From Yoonia vestfoldensis (GTDB lineage: Bacteria > Pseudomonadota > Alphaproteobacteria > Rhodobacterales > Rhodobacteraceae): a stretch of 64,000 bases of DNA. Location of the stretch: the NCBI RefSeq assembly GCF_002158905.1, contig NZ_CP021431.1, positions 1,488,001-1,552,000 of the forward strand, read 5' to 3'. A program made the position numbers and the translations under genes. The first letter of the stretch is position 1, and each line of letters opens with the position of its first letter. This document shows positions 8,796 through 16,787 of this stretch, piece after piece. The notes under the pieces are model-generated. The model saw nothing but the letters and a program-made list of their open reading frames with translations. It did not search any database and was not told where the DNA came from.

Positions 8796-10004
8796 TTATG
8801 CGTCACCCGGCCGCTTTATCTTGGTTGTCAGCCAGAGGGCGAGTGCCGCCGCCACCAGCGCACCAATCGCCATCGGCATCGGCGTGCCGTCGAACAACAG
8901 CGCGATCGGGGCGGCGATCAGGACCGCGCCAATCGTTGAAATCGCCGCAATGATCGAGGCGGCCAGACCCGCGATATGGCCCATATCTTCCATCGCCAGC
9001 GCGTTCAGATTGCCGATGGTCAGCCCGGCCTGAAAGAAATTCCCCGTCACCCAGATCACATAGGTGCCAAAGGCCAGCAGATAGGGCCCGTCAATCGCCG
9101 TGATCACGATCATCGCGAGTGTCAGCCCGATCTGCACGATCAGCATCGCCTTGATAATCGCGCGCATGCCCAGCCGCATCACCAGACGCGCGTTCAGCAG
9201 GCTGGCGCTGGCGGCCAGGATCGCGATGCCGCCAAACCAGTAATGGAAATAAGCGCCTTGCCCGAAAGTGACGTCAAAGACCTGCTGGGTCGAGGACAGC
9301 ACGATGAACAACATGCCAAAGACCAATGTCTGCACCAGGATCGACAGCCGGGCCGTGCGATGGGCGCACATCTGCGCCGTGGCGGCGTAAAGCGCGCCCA
9401 GGCTGAGCGGGCGGCGATTGGCAGGCATCAGCGTCTCGGGCTGCCGGATCACCAGCCACAGCAATATGACCACCGAGAACAGCATGAAAGCCGCAAAGAT
9501 CGCCCGCCAGCCAAAGCCCAGGATGATGAAATGCCCCAGGCTGGGCGCCAATGCGGGCACCAGGGCGAAAACCGCCATGACAAAGGACATGATCCGCGCC
9601 ATGTCGCGCCCCTCATAGATGTCGCGCACCAAGGCCACCGCCACCACGCGCGGCCCCGAGGCGCCCAGCCCCATCAGCACCCGCGCCGCCAGCATCATTT
9701 CCAGCGATTGCGCCGCCCAGGCCAGCCCGCAGGCGATGACATAGATCATTGCGCCGGCAACCATCACCGGTTTGCGCCCGTAAGCATCCGACAAAGGCCC
9801 GGTGAACAGCGTGCCGATCCCCATGCCCAGCACGAAACTGGTGATGATCAGCTGCGCATTATTGAGATTGTCAGGGCTGAGTGCCGCCCCGATCTCGGGC
9901 AGGGCGGGCAGCATGGCGTCGATCGAAAAGGCGACAGTGGCCACCACCATGGCCATCAAGGCGATGAATTCGCTTTGGCCCAGCCGTTGCGACGGGGCGT
10001 TCAT
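8796..10004 (-). CDS. MFS multidrug efflux transporter, Bcr/CflA type
   Basis: A 402-residue integral membrane protein with about 12 helices. The loop GPLSDAYGRKPV is the MFS motif A and LMGLGASGPRVVAVALVRD matches the drug/H+ antiporter motif C region seen in Bcr/CflA proteins, which export antibiotics, sulfonamides or cysteine using proton motive force. The substrate is not predictable here. Its start codon overlaps the stop of the upstream DsbA-like gene by ATGA (10001-10004), so the two are translated from one message. A repeat element and the mfd terminator separate it from convergent mfd. Confidence 0.85.
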   Translation of the reverse strand: MNAPSQRLGQSEFIALMAMVVATVAFSIDAMLPALPEIGAALSPDNLNNAQLIITSFVLGMGIGTLFTGPLSDAYGRKPVMVAGAMIYVIACGLAWAAQSLEMMLAARVLMGLGASGPRVVAVALVRDIYEGRDMARIMSFVMAVFALVPALAPSLGHFIILGFGWRAIFAAFMLFSVVILLWLVIRQPETLMPANRRPLSLGALYAATAQMCAHRTARLSILVQTLVFGMLFIVLSSTQQVFDVTFGQGAYFHYWFGGIAILAASASLLNARLVMRLGMRAIIKAMLIVQIGLTLAMIVITAIDGPYLLAFGTYVIWVTGNFFQAGLTIGNLNALAMEDMGHIAGLAASIIAAISTIGAVLIAAPIALLFDGTPMPMAIGALVAAALALWLTTKIKRPGDA

Positions 10005-10645
10005 GCCGCGTCACCGATTTGGGCGATGATATCGCCGATCACCTTGACCCAGAGATCGGGCGGCTGCGCCCCCGGCACCGCATGTTGATTGGCCACGACA
10101 AAGGTCGGCACGGCGGAAATCCCCATTTCGCGGCTATGCGCATCACGCGCGCGGATATCGGCAATATCCGCGTCAGAGGCCAAAAGCCGCGCGACCAAGG
10201 CTGCGTCCATCTCGGCGCTATCGGCGATATCGGCCAGCACCTCGTGGCGCCCGATATCGCGGCCTTCGACGAAATAGGCTTTGAAAAGCAGATCGACGAT
10301 CAAGGTCTGGCGCGCCTCGATCCCGGCCCAATGGATCAGGCGATGCGCGTCAATCGTATTGGGGGTGATTTGCATCGCCTCGAAATTGATCGCAAGGCCT
10401 GCTTTTTCAGCATGCTCCAGCACCGGCGCATAGGCCTTGGCCGCCGCGGCCTTGCCGCCGAATTTTGATTCGAGATAGGTTTTGCGGTCCATCCCGCCTG
10501 CCGGCATCTCGGGGTTGAGCTGGAACGGGTGCCATTCAATGGTAAAGGGATGTTCGGGGAATTGCGCCAAGGCCGCGTCCAGATTGGCCTTTCCGATATA
10601 GCACCAGGGGCAGATCGGGTCGGAAATGATATCGAGCTTGACCAT
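10001..10645 (-). CDS. DsbA-family (FrnE-like) thiol oxidoreductase
   Basis: A 214-residue thioredoxin-fold protein without a signal peptide, hence cytoplasmic. The N-terminal strand carries CPWC (ISDPICPWCYIG), the redox-active pair of the FrnE group, and the cis-proline loop is seen in GISAVPTFVV near the C-terminus. FrnE-like proteins act as oxidoreductases or isomerases; related 2-hydroxychromene-2-carboxylate isomerases lack the cysteine pair, so redox activity is the better guess. ATG 10645 is chosen because it begins MVKLDIISDP directly ahead of the active-site strand; the longer frame to 10714 has no family match. It is translationally coupled to the MFS gene and divergent from the XRE-cupin regulator, which may control both. 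Confidence 0.85.
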   Translation of the reverse strand: MVKLDIISDPICPWCYIGKANLDAALAQFPEHPFTIEWHPFQLNPEMPAGGMDRKTYLESKFGGKAAAAKAYAPVLEHAEKAGLAINFEAMQITPNTIDAHRLIHWAGIEARQTLIVDLLFKAYFVEGRDIGRHEVLADIADSAEMDAALVARLLASDADIADIRARDAHSREMGISAVPTFVVANQHAVPGAQPPDLWVKVIGDIIAQIGDAA

Positions 10646-10708
10646 GCTGGTCCCCCTGATGTCTGTCGGATGAGAATATGTCACAGGCCTATCGGCCGCC
10701 GTGGTGAG

Positions 10709-10737
10709 TTGCAAGATTATGCGCCCCTGCTTAAAGA
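10709..10737 (+). promoter_or_regulatory. putative housekeeping promoter of the XRE-cupin gene
   Basis: TTGCAA (10709-10714), a 17-base spacer and TAAAGA (10732-10737). Transcription would start at about 10744, which is the ATG itself, so the message may be leaderless; a GAAAGG sequence at 10736-10741 could otherwise serve as ribosome-binding site from an earlier start. Confidence 0.35.
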
Positions 10738-10743
10738 AAGGCC

Positions 10744-11367
10744 ATGACCGATTTCGACCCCAAGCACCTGATCCGCATCGCGCATGAAAATGGTTCTGCC
10801 AGCGTGGCGCAGCCTTTGGACCTGGGCGCGCGGGTGCGCGAATTGCGCAAGGCGCGGGACTGGACGCTGGAACAGGCGGCCCGTCAGGCGGGGCTGGCGC
10901 GCTCGACCCTGTCCAAGATCGAGAATGGCCAGATGTCGCCCACCTATGATGCGCTCAAAAAGCTGGCGGTGGGGCTGGATATTTCTGTGCCGCAGCTGTT
11001 TACCCCGGCCAGCAAGGGCCAGGTCACCGGGCGCATGGCGGTGACGCGCGGCGGCGAAGAGGCGGTCCAGATCACCACCACCTATGAACATGCGCTGCTG
11101 GCCGAAACGCTGAGTGCCAAGAAGATGCTGCCCTACCGCGCCCGTGTGCGCGCCCGCAGCATGGCGGAATTCGACGGCTGGGTGCGTCATGACGGCGAAG
11201 AATTTCTGTATGTGCTGACCGGCCAGGTCCAGCTTTATACCGAATTTTACGAGCCGATCGCGCTGAAACGCGGCGACAGCGCCTATTACGATGCCGCGAT
11301 GGGCCATAATGTCGTGTCGATCAGCCCCGAGGATGCGACGATCCTTTGGGTGACCTCGCTTTGCTGA
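10744..11367 (+). CDS. XRE-family regulator with C-terminal cupin sensor
   Basis: A 207-residue DNA-binding protein. Residues about 27-82 form the helix-turn-helix (VRELRKARDWTLEQAARQAG, then LARSTLSKIENGQMSPTYD), and the C-terminal half is a single cupin barrel (EEFLYVLTGQVQLYT ... GDSAYYDAAMGHNV) that usually binds a small metabolite. The family often controls amino-acid, polyamine or efflux genes next to it; the divergent DsbA/MFS pair is the natural candidate target. A near-consensus promoter ends at the start codon. A two-way terminator follows the gene. Confidence 0.88.
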   Translation: MTDFDPKHLIRIAHENGSASVAQPLDLGARVRELRKARDWTLEQAARQAGLARSTLSKIENGQMSPTYDALKKLAVGLDISVPQLFTPASKGQVTGRMAVTRGGEEAVQITTTYEHALLAETLSAKKMLPYRARVRARSMAEFDGWVRHDGEEFLYVLTGQVQLYTEFYEPIALKRGDSAYYDAAMGHNVVSISPEDATILWVTSLC

Positions 11368-11374
11368 GTTTTCT

Positions 11375-11410
11375 GCGCTCCGCGCGGGGAGTATTTTTGG
11401 AAAAAAGAAG
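11375..11410. repeat. dispersed intergenic repeat, GAGTATTTTTGGAAAA type, copy 1
   Basis: The stretch after the XRE-cupin stop includes GAGTATTTTTGGAAAAAAGA, identical over 22 bases to 60326-60347 near lipA. The preceding CTCCGCGCGGGG resembles the start of the GGGGATATTT-type copies, so the two types may be variants of one element. Confidence 0.55.
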
Positions 11411-11434
11411 TTGAAAAAGGCCCGAAGAGGTTGA

Positions 11435-11462
11435 AAAGGCCCGGTGTGATCCGGGCCTTTGT
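11435..11462. terminator. bidirectional intrinsic terminator
   Basis: Perfect 10-bp stem AAAGGCCCGG / CCGGGCCTTT with a TGTGAT loop, flanked by A- and T-rich bases on each side. It lies between the convergent XRE-cupin and peptide-binding-protein genes and can serve both. Confidence 0.75.
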
Positions 11463-11465
11463 CTT

Positions 11466-13280
11466 TTATTCTTCATACCACCAGACATCGGGCTGCCAGC
11501 CCGGCCAATCGCCAAAGAGCGGCAGATCCTGCGGGAAATGCAATTGCCGGGCATGGGCGATGCGGCTGATGTTCCATTGATAGATCGGGATCACATAGCG
11601 CCCTGCTGTCAGGATCCGGTCAAGCGCCTGGACGGCGGCGACAAAATCATCCTGGCTTTCCGAGGTCAGCAGCCGCGTGATCATCGCATCCACCGCAGCT
11701 GATTGCACGCCCATCACATTGCGCCCGCCGGGCTGGTCGGCGGCGGCGCTGCCGAAATAGTTGAATTGTTCATTGCCGGGCGAGAGCGACAGGCCGACCC
11801 GGTAATAGGTCATGTCGAAATCATAGCCATCGATGCGTTGTTTATATTGCGCGCCATCGGCCAGGGCCACGCGCGGCGTGATCCCGATCCGCCCCAGCGC
11901 CTGCACATAGATATCGATGATCGCCTGGTTTTCGGAACTGCCCTGTTCCAGCAGAATCTCGAAGCTGAAGGGGGTTCCGGCGCTGTCGCGCAAAACGCCG
12001 TTCTGCACGGTCCAGCCGGCCTGTTGCATCAGATCAAGCGCTGCCGCCGTGCCCGCGCGGTTACGTTCGGTGCCGTCCCCGACAGGCAGGCTATAGCCTT
12101 CCAGCGTGCCGGGGACCAGGTCGGCGGCAAATGGTTCGAGGAATGCCGCAACACGGCCCGTTGCGGGGCCATGGCCCATGCCCAAGGGCGAGTTTGACCA
12201 ATAGGATGTGATCCGTGGCTGCGCGCCGCCGGTCATGGCCTCGTTGATGAATTCGAAATTGAACGCATGGATCAGCGCCTCGCGCACGCGCCAATCGGCG
12301 AATTGCGCGCGGCGCGTGTTCATCACGAAACCGGTCATGCCAGAGGGGCGTTCATGGCCCAGCACCGACAGCACCACATCGCCATTGCGCACGGCGGGGA
12401 AATCATATTGCCCGTCCCAGCGCGCCACGTTGAATTCGCGGTTGGTGGTCACTTCGAGCGTTTTGAAAGCCTCGAAAGCGGCGGTTTCATCGCCGAAGAA
12501 TTCGATCCGGACCTCGTCGAAATTATGCAATCCTTGCTGGAACGGCACATTGACGCCCCAGTAATCGGGGTTGCGCCGCAGCGCGATGAAACGCCCGGCC
12601 TCGAAATCGTCGATCACATAGGGGGCAGAGGTGATCGGCACCACATCAAGCGTGCTTTCGGCGAAATCGACGCCGTCCCATTGCGCCTTTTTCAGGATCG
12701 GGCGCAGCCCCGCCAGCAGCGCCAATTCACGGTCGGGCTGGTTGAAGGTCAGCCGGACCCTGCGTTCGCCGGTCTGTGCGATATGATCCACGCGCGACCA
12801 AAAGCCCAGATAGCGGGGGTGGCCGATCGTGCCCAGGGTTTCGAAGGACCAGATCACGTCTTCGACCGTGACCGGGCTGCCATCGGAAAACCGCGCCTCG
12901 GGCCGCAGGGTGAATTCGACCCAGCTGCGGTCGGGATCGGTTTCAACCGATTCGGCCAGCAGCCCGTAGAGCGTGAAAGGTTCGTCCAGTGACCGCGCCA
13001 TCAGGCTTTCGCCGACGAAATAGCGCAATTGCCAAGAGACAGAGCCTTTGCGGATGAACGGGTTGAGGCTGTCAAAGCCGCCGACCTCGGATGTGACGAT
13101 GCGCCCGCCTTTGGGGGCAACGGGGTTGGCATAGGGCAGGGACACAAAATCCGGTGGCAAGGCGGGGTCGCCATACATAGCTATGCCATGTTGCGGCTCT
13201 GCACAGGCCATGCTGGCCAATGCCATGATCGCCGCCCCCATGCGCCATGCCGCGATCATGCGTCCAAAGTGAAATGCCAT
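11466..13280 (-). CDS. family 5 extracellular solute-binding protein (YejA-like, orphan)
   Basis: A 604-residue periplasmic binding protein of the peptide/nickel class (SBP_bac_5). The signal peptide covers roughly residues 1-27, ending near MALASMACA. The mature start HGIAMYGDPALPPDF and the segment NPVAPKGGRIVTSEVGGFDS are typical of the YejA subgroup, which delivers peptides such as microcin C to YejBEF. No permease or ATPase gene for this class is adjacent, so it is an orphan here. Conserved SBP_bac_5 features include PFTLYGLLAES and FTLRPEARFSDGSPVTVEDV. Three 12-bp tandem repeats lie directly upstream of the start. Confidence 0.88.
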   Translation of the reverse strand: MAFHFGRMIAAWRMGAAIMALASMACAEPQHGIAMYGDPALPPDFVSLPYANPVAPKGGRIVTSEVGGFDSLNPFIRKGSVSWQLRYFVGESLMARSLDEPFTLYGLLAESVETDPDRSWVEFTLRPEARFSDGSPVTVEDVIWSFETLGTIGHPRYLGFWSRVDHIAQTGERRVRLTFNQPDRELALLAGLRPILKKAQWDGVDFAESTLDVVPITSAPYVIDDFEAGRFIALRRNPDYWGVNVPFQQGLHNFDEVRIEFFGDETAAFEAFKTLEVTTNREFNVARWDGQYDFPAVRNGDVVLSVLGHERPSGMTGFVMNTRRAQFADWRVREALIHAFNFEFINEAMTGGAQPRITSYWSNSPLGMGHGPATGRVAAFLEPFAADLVPGTLEGYSLPVGDGTERNRAGTAAALDLMQQAGWTVQNGVLRDSAGTPFSFEILLEQGSSENQAIIDIYVQALGRIGITPRVALADGAQYKQRIDGYDFDMTYYRVGLSLSPGNEQFNYFGSAAADQPGGRNVMGVQSAAVDAMITRLLTSESQDDFVAAVQALDRILTAGRYVIPIYQWNISRIAHARQLHFPQDLPLFGDWPGWQPDVWWYEE

Positions 13281-13298
13281 TTTCGTGATCTTCCCCTG

Positions 13299-13334
13299 CC
13301 TGATGCCGTGCCCGATGCCGTGCCTGATGCCCGG
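13299..13334. repeat. three 12-bp tandem repeats
   Basis: Units CCTGATGCCGTG (13299-13310), CCCGATGCCGTG (13311-13322) and CCTGATGCCCGG (13323-13334), 19 bases upstream of the binding-protein start codon, in its presumed leader or promoter. Confidence 0.65.
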
Positions 13335-13381
13335 CTTGCGGCCACCGTAATGGCGGTTTTGTGCATTTTCAAACTTTTAGC

Positions 13382-13410
13382 TTGGAGCCGCTGGGGGAAT
13401 TGCTTATATA
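13382..13410 (+). promoter_or_regulatory. promoter of the candidate small RNA
   Basis: TTGGAG (13382-13387), a 17-base spacer and TATATA (13405-13410), predicting a start near A13417. The -35 can also be read as CTTGGA, similar to RpoH-type -35 boxes of Rhodobacter, so heat- or oxidative-stress control is possible. Confidence 0.5.
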
Positions 13411-13416
13411 GAGGGC

Positions 13417-13491
13417 ACTGCTCGATAGGTTTCTTGCCTGTATGAAACCTGCCTCAATAACTTAGCGCCCGCCTTGTGCGGGCGTTTTTTT
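13417..13491 (+). ncRNA. candidate trans-acting small RNA, about 75 nt
   Basis: A free-standing unit lies in the 293-bp gap between the divergent binding-protein gene and bdhA. It has a promoter, a first hairpin AGGTTTC / GAAACCT (13427-13433 with 13444-13450) carrying a 10-base loop TTGCCTGTAT, a 15-base single-stranded linker, and an intrinsic terminator whose stem is CGCCCGC / GCGGGCG. No start codon plus ORF fits inside. The layout matches Hfq-type small RNAs, and hfq is in this window. I cannot match it to a named family from memory, and the start is inferred from the promoter. Confidence 0.5.
13466..13491 (+). terminator. intrinsic terminator of the candidate small RNA
   Basis: Stem CGCCCGC (13466-13472), loop CTTGT, stem GCGGGCG (13478-13484), then seven T. 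No protein gene on the plus strand ends just upstream, which is why a non-coding transcript is inferred. Confidence 0.8.
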
Positions 13492-13573
13492 ATGGGCCTT
13501 GCCGGAGCGCAGGTGACCTTTGCCCAGCCCCCATGTAGAGTGAGTCGCAATCGCAACCACCGGAGAGCATGCC

Positions 13574-14347
13574 ATGAATCTGCAAGGAAAAACCGCCATC
13601 ATCACCGGGTCCACCTCGGGGATCGGGTTGGGGATCGCGCGGGCCATGGCCCAGGCGGGGGCGGATGTGGTGCTGAATTCGTTCAGCGACACCGAGGCTG
13701 ACCATGCCTGCGCCGCTGATATCGCGGCGGCCACCGGGGTCTCGGCGCGCTATATCCAGGCCGATATGTCCAAGGGTGATGAATGTCGGCGCCTGATCAC
13801 CCAGGCGGGCGGATGTGATATCCTGGTCAATAATGCGGGTATCCAGCATGTCGCCCCGATCCAGGATTTCGACCCTGCCAAATGGGATGCGATCATCGCG
13901 ATCAACCTGTCCTCGGCCTTTCATACCACTGCCGCGGCGGTGACCGGCATGCGCGCGCGCGGCTGGGGCCGGATCATCAATCTGGCTTCGGCGCATGGGT
14001 TGACGGCCTCGCCCTATAAATCGGCCTATGTCGCGGCCAAACACGGGATCGTCGGGCTGACCAAGACGGTGGGGCTGGAAACCGCGCGCGACCCGATCAC
14101 CTGCAATGCGATCTGCCCCGGCTATGTGCTGACACCGCTGGTCGAGGCACAGATCCCCGATACGATGAAAGAATACGGCATGTCGCGCGAGGAGGTGATC
14201 GACAAGGTCATGCTTGCACGCCAGCCGTCCAAGCAATTCGCCACGGTCGAGGAATTGGGCGGCACGGCGGTGTTTTTATGCTCGGATGCCGCCGCCCAGA
14301 TCACCGGCACGGCGATCAGCGTCGATGGCGGCTGGACCGCGCAATGA
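13574..14347 (+). CDS. bdhA: 3-hydroxybutyrate dehydrogenase
   Basis: A 257-residue classical short-chain dehydrogenase that interconverts (R)-3-hydroxybutyrate and acetoacetate with NAD, acting in ketone-body use and polyhydroxybutyrate breakdown. Seen: the cofactor loop TGSTSGIGLGIA, NNAGIQH, the catalytic serine in INLASAHG and the YxxxK pair in SAYVAAKHG; C-terminal SVDGGWTAQ closes the family signature. Length is exactly that of bacterial BDH. A GGAGAG ribosome-binding sequence precedes the ATG. The stop overlaps the start of the patatin gene (ATGA), an arrangement also seen in PHB-using relatives, suggesting joint use of stored polymer or lipid. Confidence 0.93.
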   Translation: MNLQGKTAIITGSTSGIGLGIARAMAQAGADVVLNSFSDTEADHACAADIAAATGVSARYIQADMSKGDECRRLITQAGGCDILVNNAGIQHVAPIQDFDPAKWDAIIAINLSSAFHTTAAAVTGMRARGWGRIINLASAHGLTASPYKSAYVAAKHGIVGLTKTVGLETARDPITCNAICPGYVLTPLVEAQIPDTMKEYGMSREEVIDKVMLARQPSKQFATVEELGGTAVFLCSDAAAQITGTAISVDGGWTAQ

Positions 14348-15375
14348 AACGCATCAACCTTGCCCTGCAAGGTGGCGGCGCGCATGGAGCCTTTACCTGG
14401 GGCGTGCTGGACCGGCTGTTGCAGGACGAGCAGATCGAGATTGCCGCGATTTCCGCCACATCGGCGGGGGCGCTGAATGCGGCGGCGCTGAAATCGGGCT
14501 GGGTGCGCGATGGCCGCGCGGGGGCGCGTGAAAACCTGGAATGGCTGTGGGGGCAGGTGGGGGCGGTCACCGATGATCGGTTGACCGATTGGATATCCTC
14601 TATGGCCCCCGCCGCGCATGTGCTGGCGCAGGCGATGAAATATTCGCCCGCCTATGCGGCGCTGGATATGACATCGCGGATGATGTCGCCCTATGTTTAC
14701 GGCCCTTTGCTGCGCAACCCGCTGGAAAAGATCATCACCCAATTCGCCTATGATGCGGTCTGCGGCGATCAGGGGCCGCAGCTGCATATCTGCGCGACCA
14801 ATGTGCGCAGCGGCAAGATCCGGGTCTTTAGCGGGGATGAGATTTCCAGCGATGTGATCATGGCGTCGGCCTGTTTGCCGACCCTGTTTCAGGCGGTGGA
14901 ATTCACCGATCCGCGCAGCGGCAGGTCCGAGGCGTTCTGGGATGGCGGCTATAGTGGAAACCCTGCGCTTTATCCCTTGTTTGCCAAGGGTTTGCCGGAT
15001 GATATTCTGGTGGTGAATATCAATCCTTTATACCGTGCAGAATTGCCCACCGATGTGCAGGCGATCCAGAACCGGATCAATGAGATCAGCTTTAATTCGT
15101 CCTTGCTGCGCGAATTGCGCGCCATCGCCTTTGTCAAACGGCTCTTGGCGGATGGGGCGATGAAGCAGGGCAGCATGAAGGATGTGATCGTGCATATGAT
15201 CGCCGATGACGTGTTGATGAATGAATTGAACGTCGCCACCAAGACGATGCCGCAGCCCGTGGTCCTGGCCCGGCTGAAAGAGGCGGGGCAGGCCGCGGCC
15301 GAGGCGTTTCTGACCAATCACAAAGCCGATCTGAATATCCGCAGCACGGTTGATCTTGAGATGATGTTCAACTGA
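14344..15375 (+). CDS. patatin-like phospholipase, altered nucleophile elbow
   Basis: A 343-residue serine lipase of the patatin/RssA group. Residues 10-15 form the oxyanion loop GGGAHG, the nucleophile is Ser40 in SATSAGALN, and the catalytic aspartate is in WDGGYSGNP. The usual elbow is G-x-S-x-G; here the first glycine is alanine (A-T-S-A-G), which may tune or weaken activity. Translation is coupled to bdhA, so it probably acts on a storage lipid or polymer-associated substrate; paralogues have been linked to PHB granules, though this is inference. The 3' end overlaps the convergent LysE-type gene by eight bases. Confidence 0.85.
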   Translation: MKRINLALQGGGAHGAFTWGVLDRLLQDEQIEIAAISATSAGALNAAALKSGWVRDGRAGARENLEWLWGQVGAVTDDRLTDWISSMAPAAHVLAQAMKYSPAYAALDMTSRMMSPYVYGPLLRNPLEKIITQFAYDAVCGDQGPQLHICATNVRSGKIRVFSGDEISSDVIMASACLPTLFQAVEFTDPRSGRSEAFWDGGYSGNPALYPLFAKGLPDDILVVNINPLYRAELPTDVQAIQNRINEISFNSSLLRELRAIAFVKRLLADGAMKQGSMKDVIVHMIADDVLMNELNVATKTMPQPVVLARLKEAGQAAAEAFLTNHKADLNIRSTVDLEMMFN

Positions 15376-15970
15376 TCAGCTTGACCGCCAGCGCCCACAT
15401 CACCAGCCCGATCAGCACATCAAGCCGCCGCCAGGCCCGCGCCGATTGCATGACAGGCGCCAGCAGCCGCGCGCCGTAACCAAGGCTGAAAAAGAACGTA
15501 TAGGACGCCAGCACCGCCCCGACACCAAAGGCGGTTTTCAGCGCGGTATCGGTGAATTGTGTCGATACCGCCCCCACCAGCCCCAGCGTGTCCAGATAGA
15601 CATGCGGGTTCAGCCAGGTAAAGGCCGCCCCCGTCGCCAGCACCCGCCACAGGCTGCCCGATGTGCCTGCGACCTGTAGCGCGTAATCGCCCTGATACGC
15701 CGCCCAGAACCGCAAGCCGCCGTAAACGGCCAGAAAAGCCGCGCCACCCCAGGCCATGATCTGCGGAAAGGCCGGATAGAGCGTCACCAGATAGCCAAAA
15801 CCCAGCACGCCCGCCGTGATCAGCACCGCATCGGATGTGGCGCATAGCAGGCACAGCCAGAACACATGCGCCCGCGCAAGCCCCTGACGCAGCACAAAGG
15901 CATTCTGCGCCCCGATCGCCAGGATCAGCGCGAAACCGGTCGCAAAACCGGTGATCCCCGCGGTCAGCAA
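15368..15970 (-). CDS. LysE/ArgO-family amino-acid exporter
   Basis: A 200-residue membrane protein with about six helices. It begins with the family pattern GFALILAIGAQNAFVLRQG and has FTWLNPHVYLDTLGLVGA, both characteristic of LysE/ArgO transporters that export basic amino acids such as arginine and lysine, balancing intracellular pools. Substrate is not certain. It starts four bases after the DUF502 gene on the same strand, so the two are likely one unit. No LysG/ArgP regulator gene is adjacent. Its 3' end overlaps that of the patatin gene. Confidence 0.85.
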   Translation of the reverse strand: MLTAGITGFATGFALILAIGAQNAFVLRQGLARAHVFWLCLLCATSDAVLITAGVLGFGYLVTLYPAFPQIMAWGGAAFLAVYGGLRFWAAYQGDYALQVAGTSGSLWRVLATGAAFTWLNPHVYLDTLGLVGAVSTQFTDTALKTAFGVGAVLASYTFFFSLGYGARLLAPVMQSARAWRRLDVLIGLVMWALAVKLIS

Positions 15971-15974
15971 ATTT

Positions 15975-16703
15975 TCATTCCGCGGCGTCCGCCAGATCGG
16001 TCACGGGCTTATTATTGGGATAGACCAGCCCCGCCGAGATCACCAGCTTGGCGGCATCCTCGACGCTCATATCCAATGGGATGATGTCGCGCCTTGGCAG
16101 GAACAGCAAGAAACCCGATGTCGGGTTCGGCGTTGTCGGCAGAAAGACGGTGACGATCACCTCGCCTTGCAGCAGCTTGGCGTCGATTTCACCCTTTGCA
16201 TCGGTCGAGATAAAGGCGATGGCCCAGATCCCCTTGCGCGGATATTCGACCAGACAGGCCTTGTCGAACGAGGTCTCGCGCTGGGAAAACACGGTTTCGG
16301 CGATTTGTTTGGCGGCATTATAGATCGACCGCACCACCGGCATCCGGTCGACAAAACGTTCACCGATCCCGATGAAGGACCGCCCGATCAGCCCTTTGCC
16401 CAGCCAGCCGACGATGATCGTGAAGATCAGGAAGATCACCACGCCGACGCCGCGCACATTGATGGCGATCTCATCCCCCGGTTCGCGCCCCAACAGCCGG
16501 TTCACCAGCGGTTCGGGGTGGTAATAATCCGGCACGAAAGGCCAGACCCAGCTATCGACCCAGCCCACCACCGTCCAGATCAGCCAAAGCGTCAGCCCGA
16601 TGGGCGCGATGATGATCAGCCCGGCCAGAAAATTCCCGCGCAGCCGCGCGATGACCCCGCGCGACGCACGGCGTTTGGGGTCAAGGTTCAAAGGATCGGC
16701 CAT
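15975..16703 (-). CDS. DUF502-family membrane protein
   Basis: A 242-residue protein with two membrane segments near the N-terminus (NFLAGLIIIAPIGLTLWLIW and VVIFLIFTIIVGWLGKGLI). The soluble C-terminal domain has the DUF502 landmarks MPVVRSIYNAAKQI and VFLPTTPNPTSGFLLFLP. The family is widespread in alphaproteobacteria and plants (LIKE-COV); molecular role in bacteria is unknown. The N-terminus carries a basic stretch, PKRRASRG, expected to stay cytosolic. It is the first gene of a two-gene unit with the LysE-type exporter. Confidence 0.85.
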   Translation of the reverse strand: MADPLNLDPKRRASRGVIARLRGNFLAGLIIIAPIGLTLWLIWTVVGWVDSWVWPFVPDYYHPEPLVNRLLGREPGDEIAINVRGVGVVIFLIFTIIVGWLGKGLIGRSFIGIGERFVDRMPVVRSIYNAAKQIAETVFSQRETSFDKACLVEYPRKGIWAIAFISTDAKGEIDAKLLQGEVIVTVFLPTTPNPTSGFLLFLPRRDIIPLDMSVEDAAKLVISAGLVYPNNKPVTDLADAAE

Positions 16704-16764
16704 GGCGCTATCGGGCTCTCGTTACGCCGACATACCTAAGGACAGCCGCGCCCAGCGGCAAGCC

Positions 16765-16787
16765 AAAGCGCGGCGGGGCCCCGCTTT
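16765..16787 (-). terminator. hairpin at the 3' end of psuG
   Basis: Read on the minus strand, AAAGCG (16787-16782) pairs with CGCTTT (16770-16765) around a GC-rich core and overlaps the psuG stop codon. The T-tract is only three bases, so it is a weak candidate. Confidence 0.35.

Noticed and set aside
8976..10088. Plus-strand frame of 370 codons rich in His, Gln and Arg
   Set aside because: It is antisense to the MFS transporter and has the composition expected of a reverse-frame shadow.
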